Source: a virus
Virus record (IMG/VR): IMGVR_UViG_3300007734_000738
Location: 1 to 61,230 of that record
Reading direction: 5' to 3' (one strand)
Length of the DNA stretch: 61,230 nucleotides
The notes under the pieces were generated by a model. It ran no database searches and was not told where the DNA came from. It worked only from the letters and a program-made list of their open reading frames with translations. The position numbers were made by a program, and so were the translations under genes. This document shows, one piece after another, positions 24,415 to 36,300 of the stretch (position 1 is its first letter; each line of letters begins with the position of its first letter).

Positions 24415-24875
24415 TGACGACGATTCGCCCACTCAAACCGCATGAGATTCATTTGTGCGTCCCGTTTGGTGAACAGTTTCATCAGGAGTTGCAACTCGCG
24501 GGGCAGTTTCTCCCGCAGTGTTTTGTGGACAATTGGTTGCTCTTTCTCGCGAGTTATCCGTCCACGATCCTGGGCCTCTGGCAGGACGAGGTCTTGATTG
24601 GGGGATTGGGCGGGATGATTGCCCCGGATTTGTATGACGGCCGGCTCTACGCCCAGGAGTTTTTCTGGTTCATCGGGAAAGCGCATCGGCGAGGCACCGG
24701 GGCGTTACGACTTCTTCGCGCATTCGAGCAATGGGCCATCGACCGCCAGGCGACAGAACTCCGGATGGTGCATTTGGTCGGCGCGCAAGAGACCGCACTC
24801 GAAACGCTCTATGAGAAACTCGGCTATGTTAAAGTAGAAGTGTGCTACCGTAAACCGCTTGTGATGAAGGACTAA
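24414..24875 (+). CDS. GNAT-family N-acetyltransferase (153 aa)
   Basis: Classic order: MTTIRPLKPHEIHLCVPFGE (beta1-alpha1), LIGGLGGMIAPD (beta2-3), then FWFIGKAHRRGTGALRLLRA, the acetyl-CoA pyrophosphate loop (RRGTGA in place of Q/RxxGxG/A), and an ETALETLYEKLGYVKVE C-terminal block. It transfers an acetyl group from acetyl-CoA to an unknown amine. GNAT genes beside internal virion protein genes recur in podoviruses; the substrate may be a virion or host protein. Confidence 0.85.
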   Translation: MTTIRPLKPHEIHLCVPFGEQFHQELQLAGQFLPQCFVDNWLLFLASYPSTILGLWQDEVLIGGLGGMIAPDLYDGRLYAQEFFWFIGKAHRRGTGALRLLRAFEQWAIDRQATELRMVHLVGAQETALETLYEKLGYVKVEVCYRKPLVMKD

Positions 24876-24879
24876 TTCT

Positions 24880-25797
24880 ATGGCCGTCTTTACTGCTGCT
24901 GCCTTAGCCATTGGCGCCGCGATTGCTACTACGACTGCCGCAACCGTCGCCGCCGCCGTGGTGACGACGTCGATCGCGATCGGTGTCGCAGGACTCGCGG
25001 TCACCGCGGTCGGGCTAGTGACGAAAAATCAAGATCTGCTCAAAGCGGGTAAGATCATGGGCTATGTAGGTCTCGCGGGCGGTCTCGCCGGCGGGGCGAT
25101 TGGTGGATTTGGGGCGCTCGCATCCGGGACTGAAGGTGGATTTGCGGCTGGAGCCGGCGATGCGTTTGCGGGAGCGAGCCAATTTCTCAAAGAAGGATGG
25201 GACACAGGGGTCGGCAGTCTCTTCTCGGGCGGCGAACAGGTGGCCGGAGCGGTACCTGGTGCGGCATCGGGCCAACAGCCCTTTGTTCCGAGTGAGGCCA
25301 ATCCGGGCATTAACGCTGCGGCTCCGAGCACGAGCATTGACCCGGCTGCGTCGTTACCTGGCCCTACAGCGACTAATGGAGTCAATCCGGCAAGCACCGC
25401 TCCGCAGACGGTGGCGGCCCATTCCCCCTCCATCCCAGTGCCCGCGTCGCCGCAGGATCCTCTCGATCCGTTCGCGCAACAGGTGAACGCGAACCTTAGT
25501 CAGGTTGGCCAAACCGGTCAGGGTAGTGTGTTGGCGCCGAGTGTGGTGATCCCCCCATCTGCTCCGGCCCCAACCGGCCTTGCTGCGATGCCCGAGTGGG
25601 CGAAGTACGCGGGGGTGACGACGGCGGGGCAAGGGGTATCCGGTCTCGCCTCGGGATATTTTACAGGACAGAGCGCCGAGGAAAATCTTCGACAGCAACA
25701 ACTCGTGAATCAACAGCAACAGACTCAACTCCAGTTGTTGAACAAACAAGGCAGTTACGCGCCCTTAATCCGATTCAACAAACCGGCGGGCGCCTAA
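24880..25797 (+). CDS. Putative internal/ejection protein with membrane-like N-terminus (305 aa)
   Basis: The first 110 residues are Ala, Gly, Thr and Val rich with several near-transmembrane stretches (AAALAIGAAIATTTAATVAA, then MGYVGLAGGLAGGAIGGFGA). A Pro/Ser/Ala linker and a Gln-rich C-terminal helix (NLRQQQLVNQQQQTQLQLLN) follow. This is the expected form of an ejection protein that inserts in the host membrane. Confidence 0.6.
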   Translation: MAVFTAAALAIGAAIATTTAATVAAAVVTTSIAIGVAGLAVTAVGLVTKNQDLLKAGKIMGYVGLAGGLAGGAIGGFGALASGTEGGFAAGAGDAFAGASQFLKEGWDTGVGSLFSGGEQVAGAVPGAASGQQPFVPSEANPGINAAAPSTSIDPAASLPGPTATNGVNPASTAPQTVAAHSPSIPVPASPQDPLDPFAQQVNANLSQVGQTGQGSVLAPSVVIPPSAPAPTGLAAMPEWAKYAGVTTAGQGVSGLASGYFTGQSAEENLRQQQLVNQQQQTQLQLLNKQGSYAPLIRFNKPAGA

Positions 25798-25813
25798 GTA
25801 GAGGGGATGTCGT

Positions 25814-26401
25814 ATGGCAGGGTTAGTCAATCAAGTCGATAATCGTCTCTTGACGCAGGCACAACAGAAGGCGGAAGCCTCGGTGCCAGCGCAATATCGT
25901 CGTGGCTATACTGCCATTGTGGCTGCCGGATTAAAGGCGATGTTCTCCGACAACACGTTCCCGCTCATGAAACAATATCTCGCGTCGATTAAAAGCCCAC
26001 AGGATATTCCGCACGTGGTCGCGCACGGGATTATGAAACTCCTCTCGATTCTCTACAATGAGAGTCGAGGGAAGTTGCAACTGGAAGCCTCAGGACCCGC
26101 ATCGATCGTCCTCATGACGCACGCACTCGATTATGTCGAAGACGTCATGAAGATCCCGATCACTCCGGAGATCTTGGCGCAGACCGCCCAATTGGTCAAC
26201 AAAGGTGTGATGAACTTTTTGAAGCAAGCCTCGCAACTGAGCGATGCTGATTTTGAACAGATCCTACAGGGGAAGGGGAAAGAACTGGCCGCCTCGAAGC
26301 AGGCGCAACAGGCCCCTCCCACCCAACCCGGCATACCCGCCGCGCAACCCGGTGTGCCTGCAGGCCAACCAATGGCCCCTCCGGCACAAGGAGCCGTCTA
26401 A
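25814..26401 (+). CDS. Virion-associated hypothetical protein (195 aa)
   Basis: A mainly helical domain (LLTQAQQKAEASVPAQYRRG, SNDTFPLMKQYL-like region) ends in a Pro/Gln/Ala-rich tail. It sits between two ejection-like genes with AATG-type packing to the next. No family is recognised; a structural or ejection accessory role is inferred. Confidence 0.6.
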   Translation: MAGLVNQVDNRLLTQAQQKAEASVPAQYRRGYTAIVAAGLKAMFSDNTFPLMKQYLASIKSPQDIPHVVAHGIMKLLSILYNESRGKLQLEASGPASIVLMTHALDYVEDVMKIPITPEILAQTAQLVNKGVMNFLKQASQLSDADFEQILQGKGKELAASKQAQQAPPTQPGIPAAQPGVPAGQPMAPPAQGAV

Positions 26402-27283
26402 ATGGGTAAACTCGCACTCGCCGGTGCTGTGAGCGGCATGGGGCAAGGATTGGAACGCGGTCTGCAACAGGTGCAGGGCGGACTGATTCAATACGGCCTG
26501 CAGGATGCCGATCGCCAATTCCAATCAGAGAAATTGAAACTTCAGATGGAGCATGCCGAACGACTCCAGCAGAGTTCGATTCAAGCCGCGGCCGGTGAAG
26601 CGCAGAAGGGTCGCGAATTGCAGACGACCTTGCATGGACAGGCCGAAGTGGGTGCGACCGAACGTCAAGCACAGCAGATTGAGGGGACGCTCAAGGCTGC
26701 AAATATCGGTGCCGAAGGGGCAAAAGAGGCGGCAAAGGCACACGCTGGTTCGGCGGAGAAGATTGCGGAGATGGCCAACAAGACCCATGAGAAGATGAAT
26801 CTCGCCACCGTGAATGCGTCGAAATACGCAGCGGACGAACACCTCACGGCCGCCTTGTTAGCGTCCTATTCGGAATCCCAGAAGGCGCTCGCCACCGACA
26901 TCAATCGGTTGGAGATCATCGCCACGGATTACAAACAGGACCCAAACAATCCCGCCTACAAAGCGGCACTTAAGGATCTCCAAACCCAACGGCAACGATC
27001 GGCGGATCTCTCCGCGGCGCGTGATATCATGCAACAGTCGATTGAGAAAGCGAAGGGGATTGAACGGCCCGCACCTCCGGCGCCGAAGAAGTTTGTGATC
27101 CCAGACAGGGGAGGCACAACCGGGGCGAGTGGAACGACCGCACCGGTTCCGGGTCCGCAGAGTGCTGTGACGCCTCCCGCAGTTGATCCCTATGCTGCGG
27201 TGCGACCGACTCCTGAACCCGAATCGCCCATGCAAGGGCTCGTGAATACCCTCGTGCCGAAAGGGAGTTTCCTTCGACCGTAG
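26402..27283 (+). CDS. Coiled-coil virion-associated protein (293 aa)
   Basis: The protein starts MGKLALAGAVSGMGQGLERG and continues as a nearly continuous amphipathic helix to about residue 215, then a Pro/Thr-rich tail. High Gln, Ala, Glu and Lys and no Cys suit a long internal fibre or ejection component. It precedes the giant virion gene by 27 bp. Confidence 0.6.
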   Translation: MGKLALAGAVSGMGQGLERGLQQVQGGLIQYGLQDADRQFQSEKLKLQMEHAERLQQSSIQAAAGEAQKGRELQTTLHGQAEVGATERQAQQIEGTLKAANIGAEGAKEAAKAHAGSAEKIAEMANKTHEKMNLATVNASKYAADEHLTAALLASYSESQKALATDINRLEIIATDYKQDPNNPAYKAALKDLQTQRQRSADLSAARDIMQQSIEKAKGIERPAPPAPKKFVIPDRGGTTGASGTTAPVPGPQSAVTPPAVDPYAAVRPTPEPESPMQGLVNTLVPKGSFLRP

Positions 27284-27310
27284 TACATTTCCGACCGTGT
27301 AAGGAGTGAC

Positions 27311-30300
27311 ATGGCTGATGCACCTCGGTTCTCTGTCTCAGGGGACCAGATCGTTGACACCTCGACGGGCAAACCCGTTTCTCCAGATCTCTTCAATCGC
27401 ACGTCGACCCCGCAAGAGAAAGCGCAAATCGGTCGTGATCTCGCGTCCCGCTCCTTGATGACGAATCAGGAGGGGGAAGGTGGATCGGCGACAGTTGATG
27501 AGGACCTCGCATCATCCTCCACAGAGGTCCCAGTAGAGGCTCCAGCGGGCGCGACTGCCCCAACACCGACCGTGACCCCCGAACCCGTTCCCGTGGCTCC
27601 CGAACGCGCGGGCGAATCCGTGCGCCCTGCCGGTGCGCCACCGTCCCTCAACGAGTTTCTCGCAGCCGCACGTCCGGAGAATCCTCAGTTCGACGACCGG
27701 GAGATTGCGATCGAATACCGACGCGTGTACCCCGAGGCGTCAAAGTTCTACCCGGCACCTGCCATGGAACCATGGATCGCCAAGGCGAAAGAGGCGAATC
27801 CGCAGTTTGACGAGGCGGAACTCAAGAGTTATTACACGGACATCTACGGGGAGCAGGAACCCAAAGTTGAACACGGCGATGTGGTACGAGGGTTCATCGA
27901 ATCGGTCAAGCAAGTTCCGCAATTGGCTTATGGATTGACGGCCGGGGCAGGAGCGGTCGGAGAAAAACTGTTCGGCGAAGGGGGCGGTGCAACGGCACTC
28001 AAACAGTTCGGCGTCGAGAACTATCAACGTATCGCGGCGGATCTCGCGAAGGATACGAAACTCACTGATTCGTTCAACCATTCCTATGAACAGGCGAAAC
28101 AGGGGGACTACGGCGCGCTGGTCGATTGGCTCCAACATGGGTTCGGGTATGTTGGCGGGCAAGCGATCCAACTCTTAGCGACGGGTGCCGTCGGGGGGAT
28201 AGCCGGCAAGGCGATGCTCCAATCCACGGCCGAGACCGTCGCAAAGAATATGATCGCGAAAGAAACGGCCGCACTGGCCGCACAGTCGGCGGGGCGACTC
28301 AGTGCCGAGGAACTGACCAAATTCGCCGTGACGAACGTCGCGAAAAACATGGGGCAGACGCTGGCTGTCGGGGCGACGGCATTGGGCATGGAAGGTGGCG
28401 AGATCTTTGGTGATCTCACCTCAGATGCCGCCCGACAGGGACGCCAACTGAGCGGGGCCGAACTCGCGAAAGCCGGCGTGATGACCGCCTTTGCGGGCGC
28501 GTTAGAATTCGCCGGCGATAAAATCGGACTCGATCTCATTCTCGGAAAATCTCCCATTACGAAGATGCTCGGCACGGCCACAGGCGTGGGCGGCCGATTG
28601 GTACGAGGGACCGAAGCCGCTGCCATTGCCGCGGCGCCGGAAGCTGCAACTGAATTTGGGCAGACGATCGCCGAAGAGTGGGGCAAAGGGCATGACGTCG
28701 TCGGGACCGTCAGCCCCGAGACGTTACGTCAAGCGCAAGATGCCGCGGCCATTGGTGCATTAGGCGGCGCCCTCGTGGGAGGGACGGCTGGCGCGTTACA
28801 GCCGGGTGCCGGAAAAGAACCGCCTCCTGCTGAGACTCCGCCTGTCGGAACGGTGCCGCCTTCTCCGATGGAGCGTGTTGCCCCGGTGTTGAAGGCGACC
28901 TCCGTCGATGAGGCGATCTCGACGGCAGCCAAGCTCGTCGAAACGGCACCCATTACGAGCGCACAACTGGATCAAGCGATCGGCGTACCACAGGCGGCCG
29001 CGCCGGCTCCCTATACGGAATCCCATCTGGCGGCCGATCAAGTCGCGTTCACGCGCATGCTCTCGGAAGGTGGCGTCGGGACTGTTACAACAGATGCCGC
29101 CACGGGGCAGGCGACCTATGACGGCTCACCCATTCGCGTGGTTGACCCCCGTACGCTGCCCGCGACGACTCCTCCCGAGGCGGGGTTGAGCCAAGAAAAA
29201 CTCGATGCGTTGAGTGTCATGGCCCAAGCCTTTGGCAAACGTATTGTCGTGTTTCAGACCGGCGAGAAACTTCCGAACGGTGTCTTCTGGCAATCTGGCG
29301 ATCCGTCGCGAATCTATTTGGCACAAGATACGACGCATGAAGATGCGTTTACGGTCTTCGCGCATGAAGCCATGCACACGATGCAGGGGACGCCCTTCTA
29401 TGAAGCGTACAAACGCACCATTTATGAATCCCGCACGCCAGAAGCCAAGGCGCTCCTGAAAGTTCGACATGGGGAACACCTCTCTGATGCCCAACTCCTC
29501 GAAGAGGCCGCGGCCGATATCGGCTCCACGGAACTCCAGAAGCCCGAAATGTGGGAAAAAGTGTTTGCGAATCTTCGCACGCAGGTTGGCGAGCAACAGG
29601 CGAAGGTTGAAGTCGTGTCCTTCATCGATTCGTTGAAGCAGATCATTCAACGCATCAAAGGGCTGATCAGCACCCGGTCACTCACGGTCAATCAAAAGAC
29701 GCTGACGGAACTCTACGTCAAGGATCTGGAGAAAGTCCAGGACGCACTGGCCGAAGCGGTCGGCAAGACACTCTACGATAAACGGTTCGCGACGCCTGAA
29801 CAAGCCAAAGCGGTCGGAAAGTTGACCCTCGCGAAACGTCCCACGCTTGATCGGACACTGCTCCCTAAGGATGTCGTGGAGACGTTCTCTTCGGTCGCAC
29901 AGGCCCAGCGAGGGGCTCCGGAAGCGGCCATGCGGGCCGTCCAGAAGACGACTGGTGGCGGGCTGCTGTCCTCGGCCGTGGAACGCACCGGCGATCTCCT
30001 GCATCGTATGGTAGAAGGGGCACGTACGGGCACCTCCGGTCGCATGGCTGTGAAAGAGAAAGTCGATGCGCTCCTGACGTCCCTGACGCATGCGTACGGG
30101 TTTGAGAAGGAACACGGAGAAAATCTCGTCGCAAATAAGGCCGATCAACAGGCGGTCGTCGAGGCGTTGAAAACCTACACCCAGACGCATCGCGCGCTTC
30201 CCGTCTACAATCGGGCGCAATGGCTCGCTCGCGCGGCGGCCGTAGCCGTTGGTGAGATGCGCATCAAGGACGCCGTCGCCCATCTCAGGGCATTGAAGAA

Positions 30301-33300
30301 CATGGTGGACTCGGCCGACTTCAGCAAAGAGGCCTTCGCCCATACGCGTCGCGCCGATCGGACGCTGCAACCGTATTTGCAACCCATCCCTGGCAAATTG
30401 ATTGGCATTCAGAAAACCGGTTCGGTGAAGATTCCTGACTTTGAGTTATACAATATCGAGGTCGACATCCCCGGGCACCCGAAAGACTCCACGGTCACCT
30501 CGCAAACGATGGCCGAAGAAGGGTACCGGATTGTCCCGAGTGATTTGGTCAGCGCGAAAGAACTGAAGGAAGAGAAACGGGCGACTGCGCAGAAGACGCT
30601 CGAAGCTGCGAAGAAGGATGAGAAGACCGAACCCGCGAAGGCGGGCGCCGTCCTCAACATCGGACTCAACGTCAACGACGGGTCGACGATCTCGGCGCAA
30701 ACCGCGCTCTCTGCGTTGAAGCTCGCGGGGGCAAAGGTACTCTCGCATACCGTTCGTACCAGTAACACGGAGCCGACCTTGATCGCAGAGATTGCAACCC
30801 CGCTCTCGCCTGAAAAGGCGACGGCGCTGAGTCGTACGTTGAAGCAAGATGCCATCGCGCAACGGTTAGCGGATGGTACCGGTGCGCTCTACGGTCCACA
30901 GGCCGAGAAGTGGGGTCCATTCAACCCTGAGTACTTCCTGGGTCCCGAGGCAAAGCCAACACTCAGCCCGAAACCCACCTCCGGCGATGCGCTCACACGG
31001 TTGGCGCAGGCGCTTCCGACCACGACGTCGCGGCAAGGGACCAAGTTTTTGTTGCCGGATGGTACACGATTGACGTGGAACCCGAAAGGGGGACCACGGG
31101 CGCATTTTTCCTTAGCAGAATCCGCCGGGGTCTGGCTCGATGAAGCGATTCGCGATGGGGCCATCCGCTATGTCTGGCCCGACGGCGTTGAACTGGGACG
31201 CCCCCTGACCACGAAACAGGCCGAAGCGATCGTCGACGATTGGGCCACCGCTGAGCGTGCACTCACCGTCGACATTCGAGACAATCTTGGATCGGTCGTC
31301 GTGTCCCATGACTTTGATGTGCTCGGGCAAGACGTGACACCCTCATTCTTACAAGACTGGGTGAACTTCAATCTGGAGAAAGGCGAAACGCCGCGATTCA
31401 GCCCGAAGTCCACCGCCAAACTTACACACTATAGCGCACAGAAAAACCTGACCGAGATCAGTCCGAAGTTCCACGGCACCGGGCAGATCGGCGCGGAAGC
31501 ACGACGGCAGATGAACGAGGGGAAGGCCTACATCCCGCGGTCCTTCTTCTATCGTGCGGGCACGAAGATCGAACCACGCTTCAAGGGGATGAGCAAGTAC
31601 ACGGTCGAGGTGCCTGAGTCGTCACTGGTCGATCTGTCCACCCTCACGGGTACGCCGACTGAGCGGGAACAGGCCGCGAAGAAGCAAGGCTACAAGGGGT
31701 TCTACAATTCTGAATCCTCGATGCCAAACGTCGTCGCGATGTTTGAACCGGTGAGTGTTTCCAAGCCAACCGGAACTATTACTCACGCATTCATGTTGAC
31801 TGGGGAGGGCCTTCCTTCTGTGACATTTGTCGCCGTGGAAGGACAACAGAATTGGCACAAAGAAGTCATTCCCCATTTGGAACGCATTGTTAAAAACCTT
31901 AGCAGAGAGGTTGCGCGATTCGCAGGATATCAATCGAACGGTCGGATGCAGGATCCGAAACATTTCATTCATGGCACCAACGGCGAACCTGTATCTGAGT
32001 TCACAGACGTTCATGCGAGAGGGAAATTTAATCGCATTATTCTTCACGATGCCCGCACCGAAACTATGTTCAAACCTGGCGAGATAGGAATCGTCGGAGA
32101 AGGGATGGGTCCTCGCTTCTCGCCGAAGGTCTGGTTTTCCGGATTGGGTAATATGCTGTCCGAGAAGATGCCCGCGAAGGCGAGCGTCGAACAGGTCCGC
32201 AATCTCCTGAAGTCACCGGGGGTGAAGCAGGATGAAGTGAAGTGGACGGGCATTCAGGATTATCTCGATAAGCAGACGGGACCGGTCGACAAGCACAACC
32301 TCCTTGCCTGGCTCGCGGCGCATAACGTCGAGATCGAGGAAGTGACAAAGCGAGAGTACACCGGCGAGAAGACGCGTTCGCAACTCCCCGACATGAGTAT
32401 CCAGGAATTTAGCGACGCCTGGAACGCGGACGGTACACATTCAGAATTCCCCGGCGTGCGTATCGTGTCGGTAGACGACGGGGACAACTATGAAGTGCGG
32501 GTTGGCGACCAATGGTTGGCCGGCGATCACGTCTCGCTTGATCAAGAAGCCTCTTCGACGAACGCATTCAATTCGTTCAACCACGCCTCTGAAGCGGCCT
32601 ATGAGTATCTGGTGGCCGAACCCATTCGTCGTGAAGCCGAACAGTACGCAGAGGAAGGCCCACAGACCCGATACGAAGGGTACAAAGAACCAGGCGGAAC
32701 GGACTATACCGAACTGTTGCTGACGTGGAAGAATCCTGCAAGTGGTCCGCGACCCAATGACAAGTTTGAACAGGCCGCTCAAGCACGATATAAGAAATCC
32801 TTCGATGCCCTGAACGAAGCCCAACAACTCGATATTGAAGGTGACTTGGGAGTCGAATCATTTAGCGGAGTGCGTCAAGACATTTTCAAGTCGCAGCACT
32901 TCGACGAACCCGATATCCTCGCCCATGTCCGATTCGATATGCGGACGGATGCGGAGGGAAAGAACGTCCTGTTCCTCGAAGAGGTCCAGAGCGATTGGCA
33001 TGAACAAGGGCGTGAGAAGGGGTACAAACTCTCCGAGAAAGAATCTGAAAGAATTGTCAAAGAAATCGCAGAACTTTCTGTGAAAATAAAATCGACCAAC
33101 TACCGCGACGAAGAAGCGAGCAATGAGGCCAGTCAGCTCATGGACCGTCGTTTGGACTTACAGCAAAAACTATATTCTGGAATTCCAGACGCCCCCTTCT
33201 CCAAGACCTGGCCGGAACTCGTGATGAAACGCATGCTTCGCTACGCGGCCGAGCACAACGTCGACCGGTTGGCCTGGACCACGGGGACGATGCAGAATGC

Positions 33301-36300
33301 GCGGTACTGGTTGTCGAAGCATATCGATCGGTTGATTGTGATGGAACAAGACCCCGGTCGCTACCTTGTGACTGCATTCAGAAATGGCAATTATTTGAAA
33401 CGAGTCGGCCGACAGTCAGTTTCCGACATGGAAGGTTTGATTGGGAAAGAACTGACACAAAAGGTATTGAACAAATTTACCACTAAAGATTTTTATGACG
33501 GTTTAGACAATGATCTTGGTCCGCAAGTTGAGCTTTCAGGTCTCGACCTCGAAATGGGCGGATCCGGCATGAAGTATTTCTACGACCAGATGCTGCCGAA
33601 GTTTCTAGAGAAGTACCTGAAACGATTCGGGACGAAGGTGGGGACGACGCAGATCGACGTGGGCGAATATATTAACTACGCCTACACAGGCCCTCACTAC
33701 AGCATTGAAGAACTCGTCGCAGGTCGGACGGCCATGCAGTCTGCGCGAGGCGATCTCTATCAGAGCCCTTTTACGCACAGGAGAATGAGTCATCCCATCA
33801 ATACCGTCACGGACGAAAGTACGTTGAAGAATGTCATCGTGGCCATGCGCGAAGGGATGTCATTTGAAGAGGCCTTTCGGCATCACGGTTCAATCGCGCT
33901 CGCAAAGATATTTGGCGGAGAACAAACTCGTATTGTAGAACGAGACCTTACGTCCGTGCATGCGATCGACATCACCGCGCCGATGAAAGACTCGGTGCTG
34001 CAGGGGCAACCGCTGTTCGCGCCGAAGCCGAAACCCGCACCGACCTTCACAGTCGACCAACCCGGCACGCTCGATCGCGTCATCCGCATCCTGCAGGATA
34101 AGGCGATCGACATCAAACGGGTCGTGGAATCGGTGCAGGCGGCCGGGCTCGCGCTACCGGACGAATTGAATCCGGTGCTCAAAGAAGAGATGTACATGAA
34201 GCGGTCGGAGCAACGCGCATCCGACTTCACGAACGACGAGCTACGTCCGCTGGTCAAACAGATGCAATTGTCGAAGATGACGCTCGAACGAGTGGATCAG
34301 TATGCGCTTGCGCGCCACATCATCACCGACAAAGTCAACGCCCATCTCCAGTCGATTAACCCCGATCTCGCAGGGGCGCCAGCCTACGATCGTCTCGCCG
34401 GGATGACCGATCAAGAGGCCCAGGCGATTCTCTCAGGCCCCGACGCGAAGGTGCTGGAGAGTCTGGCCAAGCGGATCGATGCCATGGTTGAGAAGACACG
34501 CGACCTCATGGTGGACTATGGGCTGGAGAAGCAGTCCACGATCGATGCGTGGCGGAAAACCTATCAGCATTACGTCCCCCTCCATCGCGAAGGCTTCGAG
34601 GAGGAAGGTCATCCAACCGGTACCGGTCGTTCGGTGCGCGGGTCGACCGTCAAAGGACGCACCGGGTCCGGGCTCGGGGTGACGAACGTCCTCGCCAACG
34701 TGGCACAAGCCCGTGATCAGATCATCACGCGTGGAGAAAAACAGCGCCCCGTCATCGCGATGGCCGGTCTGTTGATGCTCCATCCGAACCCGGAGATTGC
34801 CACACTCGATAAGCCGGCGCAGATTCAGATGACGGATCCCCAGACCGGTCTGATCACGACGGTCCCTGGCAACCTGACGAACTACACCGTCCCGACCGTG
34901 CGACGGTATGACCCGGTCGATCGGGTCGTCAAGACCTACCCGGACCCCATGTACAAAGGGCGCGACAATGTCGTGAACTTCCGCGTAGACGGGGTCGACT
35001 ACGCCATCGTCTTCAATGAACGGAATGAACGGGCGATGGAAGCCGCCAAAGCCTTTAAGGAATTAGAGACGCCGAAACTCAACGGGATCATGGCGGCCGT
35101 GGCCCCCTATACGCGCTACCTCGCCTCGATCAACACCCAGTACAATCCAGTGTTCGGTATCGTGAACTTCGTCCGCGATGCGCAGTTCGCGATGATTGCG
35201 TTGGACTCTACGCCACTTGCCGGGATGAAGGCGGAGGTGTTGAATACCGCCCGCAAATCCTTGGCGGGTATCTATCAAGACGCGCGCGCCGTGCGATTGG
35301 GACGGCACCCGAACTCGCAGACTGCACAGATGTGGGAGCGGTTTCAACACGTCGGTGGGCCAACCGGCTATCGGGATCTGTTCTTTTCCAGCACCGACCG
35401 CGGCGCGGAGATTGAACGCATGCTCAAGCCTAATGATCTCGGACTGATCACTGGCCCCCAAGCGTTGGGGAAACGGCTCGAAGAGACCTGGCTCCTCCAG
35501 ACCTTGTCGGATTACAACACGACGATGGAAAATTCCATTCGACTTGGGGTGTTCACGACGGCTGTGCAGCACGGGATGAGCGATATTCAAGCGGCGTCCT
35601 ATGCGAAAAATATCACCGTGAACTTTAACAAGAAAGGGCAGATCGGCGCCCAGATGGGTAGTCTGTTTGCCTTCTTCAACGCGAACGTCCAGGGGACGGC
35701 GCGCATTGCTGAGACGGTTTTTGAACGAACGCCAACCGGGGTGCAACTCAGCGCCATCGGGAAAAAGATTGTCGTGGGTGGCATGCTCGCGGGGATCCTT
35801 CAGACCTTTGTACTCGCGATCTCCGGATTCGGCGATGAGGAACCGCCAGAATACATCAAAGTGAGGAACCTCGTGATCCCGGTGCCAGGGACGAAGGCAG
35901 GGTATCTCCTCCTGCCGATGCCGCTTGGGTTCAATCTCCTGCCGAATATTGGTCGAGCTGCAGCTGAAGCCGTGCGCGCCGGTGTGGAGGGGAAGGATAT
36001 CAATCCGCTCAAACGCGGGACCAATCTGATCGGCGCGATCTATGGCACCTTCTCGCCCTTGGGCGGTACTGGCGGACCGATTCAGGAACTGCTCCCCACG
36101 GTGGCCGATCCGATTGCCGCGGTGGTGTCGAACAAAGATTGGACCGGGAAGTCGATCTCGAAAGAAGATGTCTCAACGCTGGATCCCACGCCCGGTCATA
36201 CCCGGACGCGCGATACGGCTAGTTTTTGGGCGACGTTCTTGTCGAAGGGGATCAACTGGGCGACGGGAGGGACGAAGTATACTCCCGGTGTGCTCAGTCC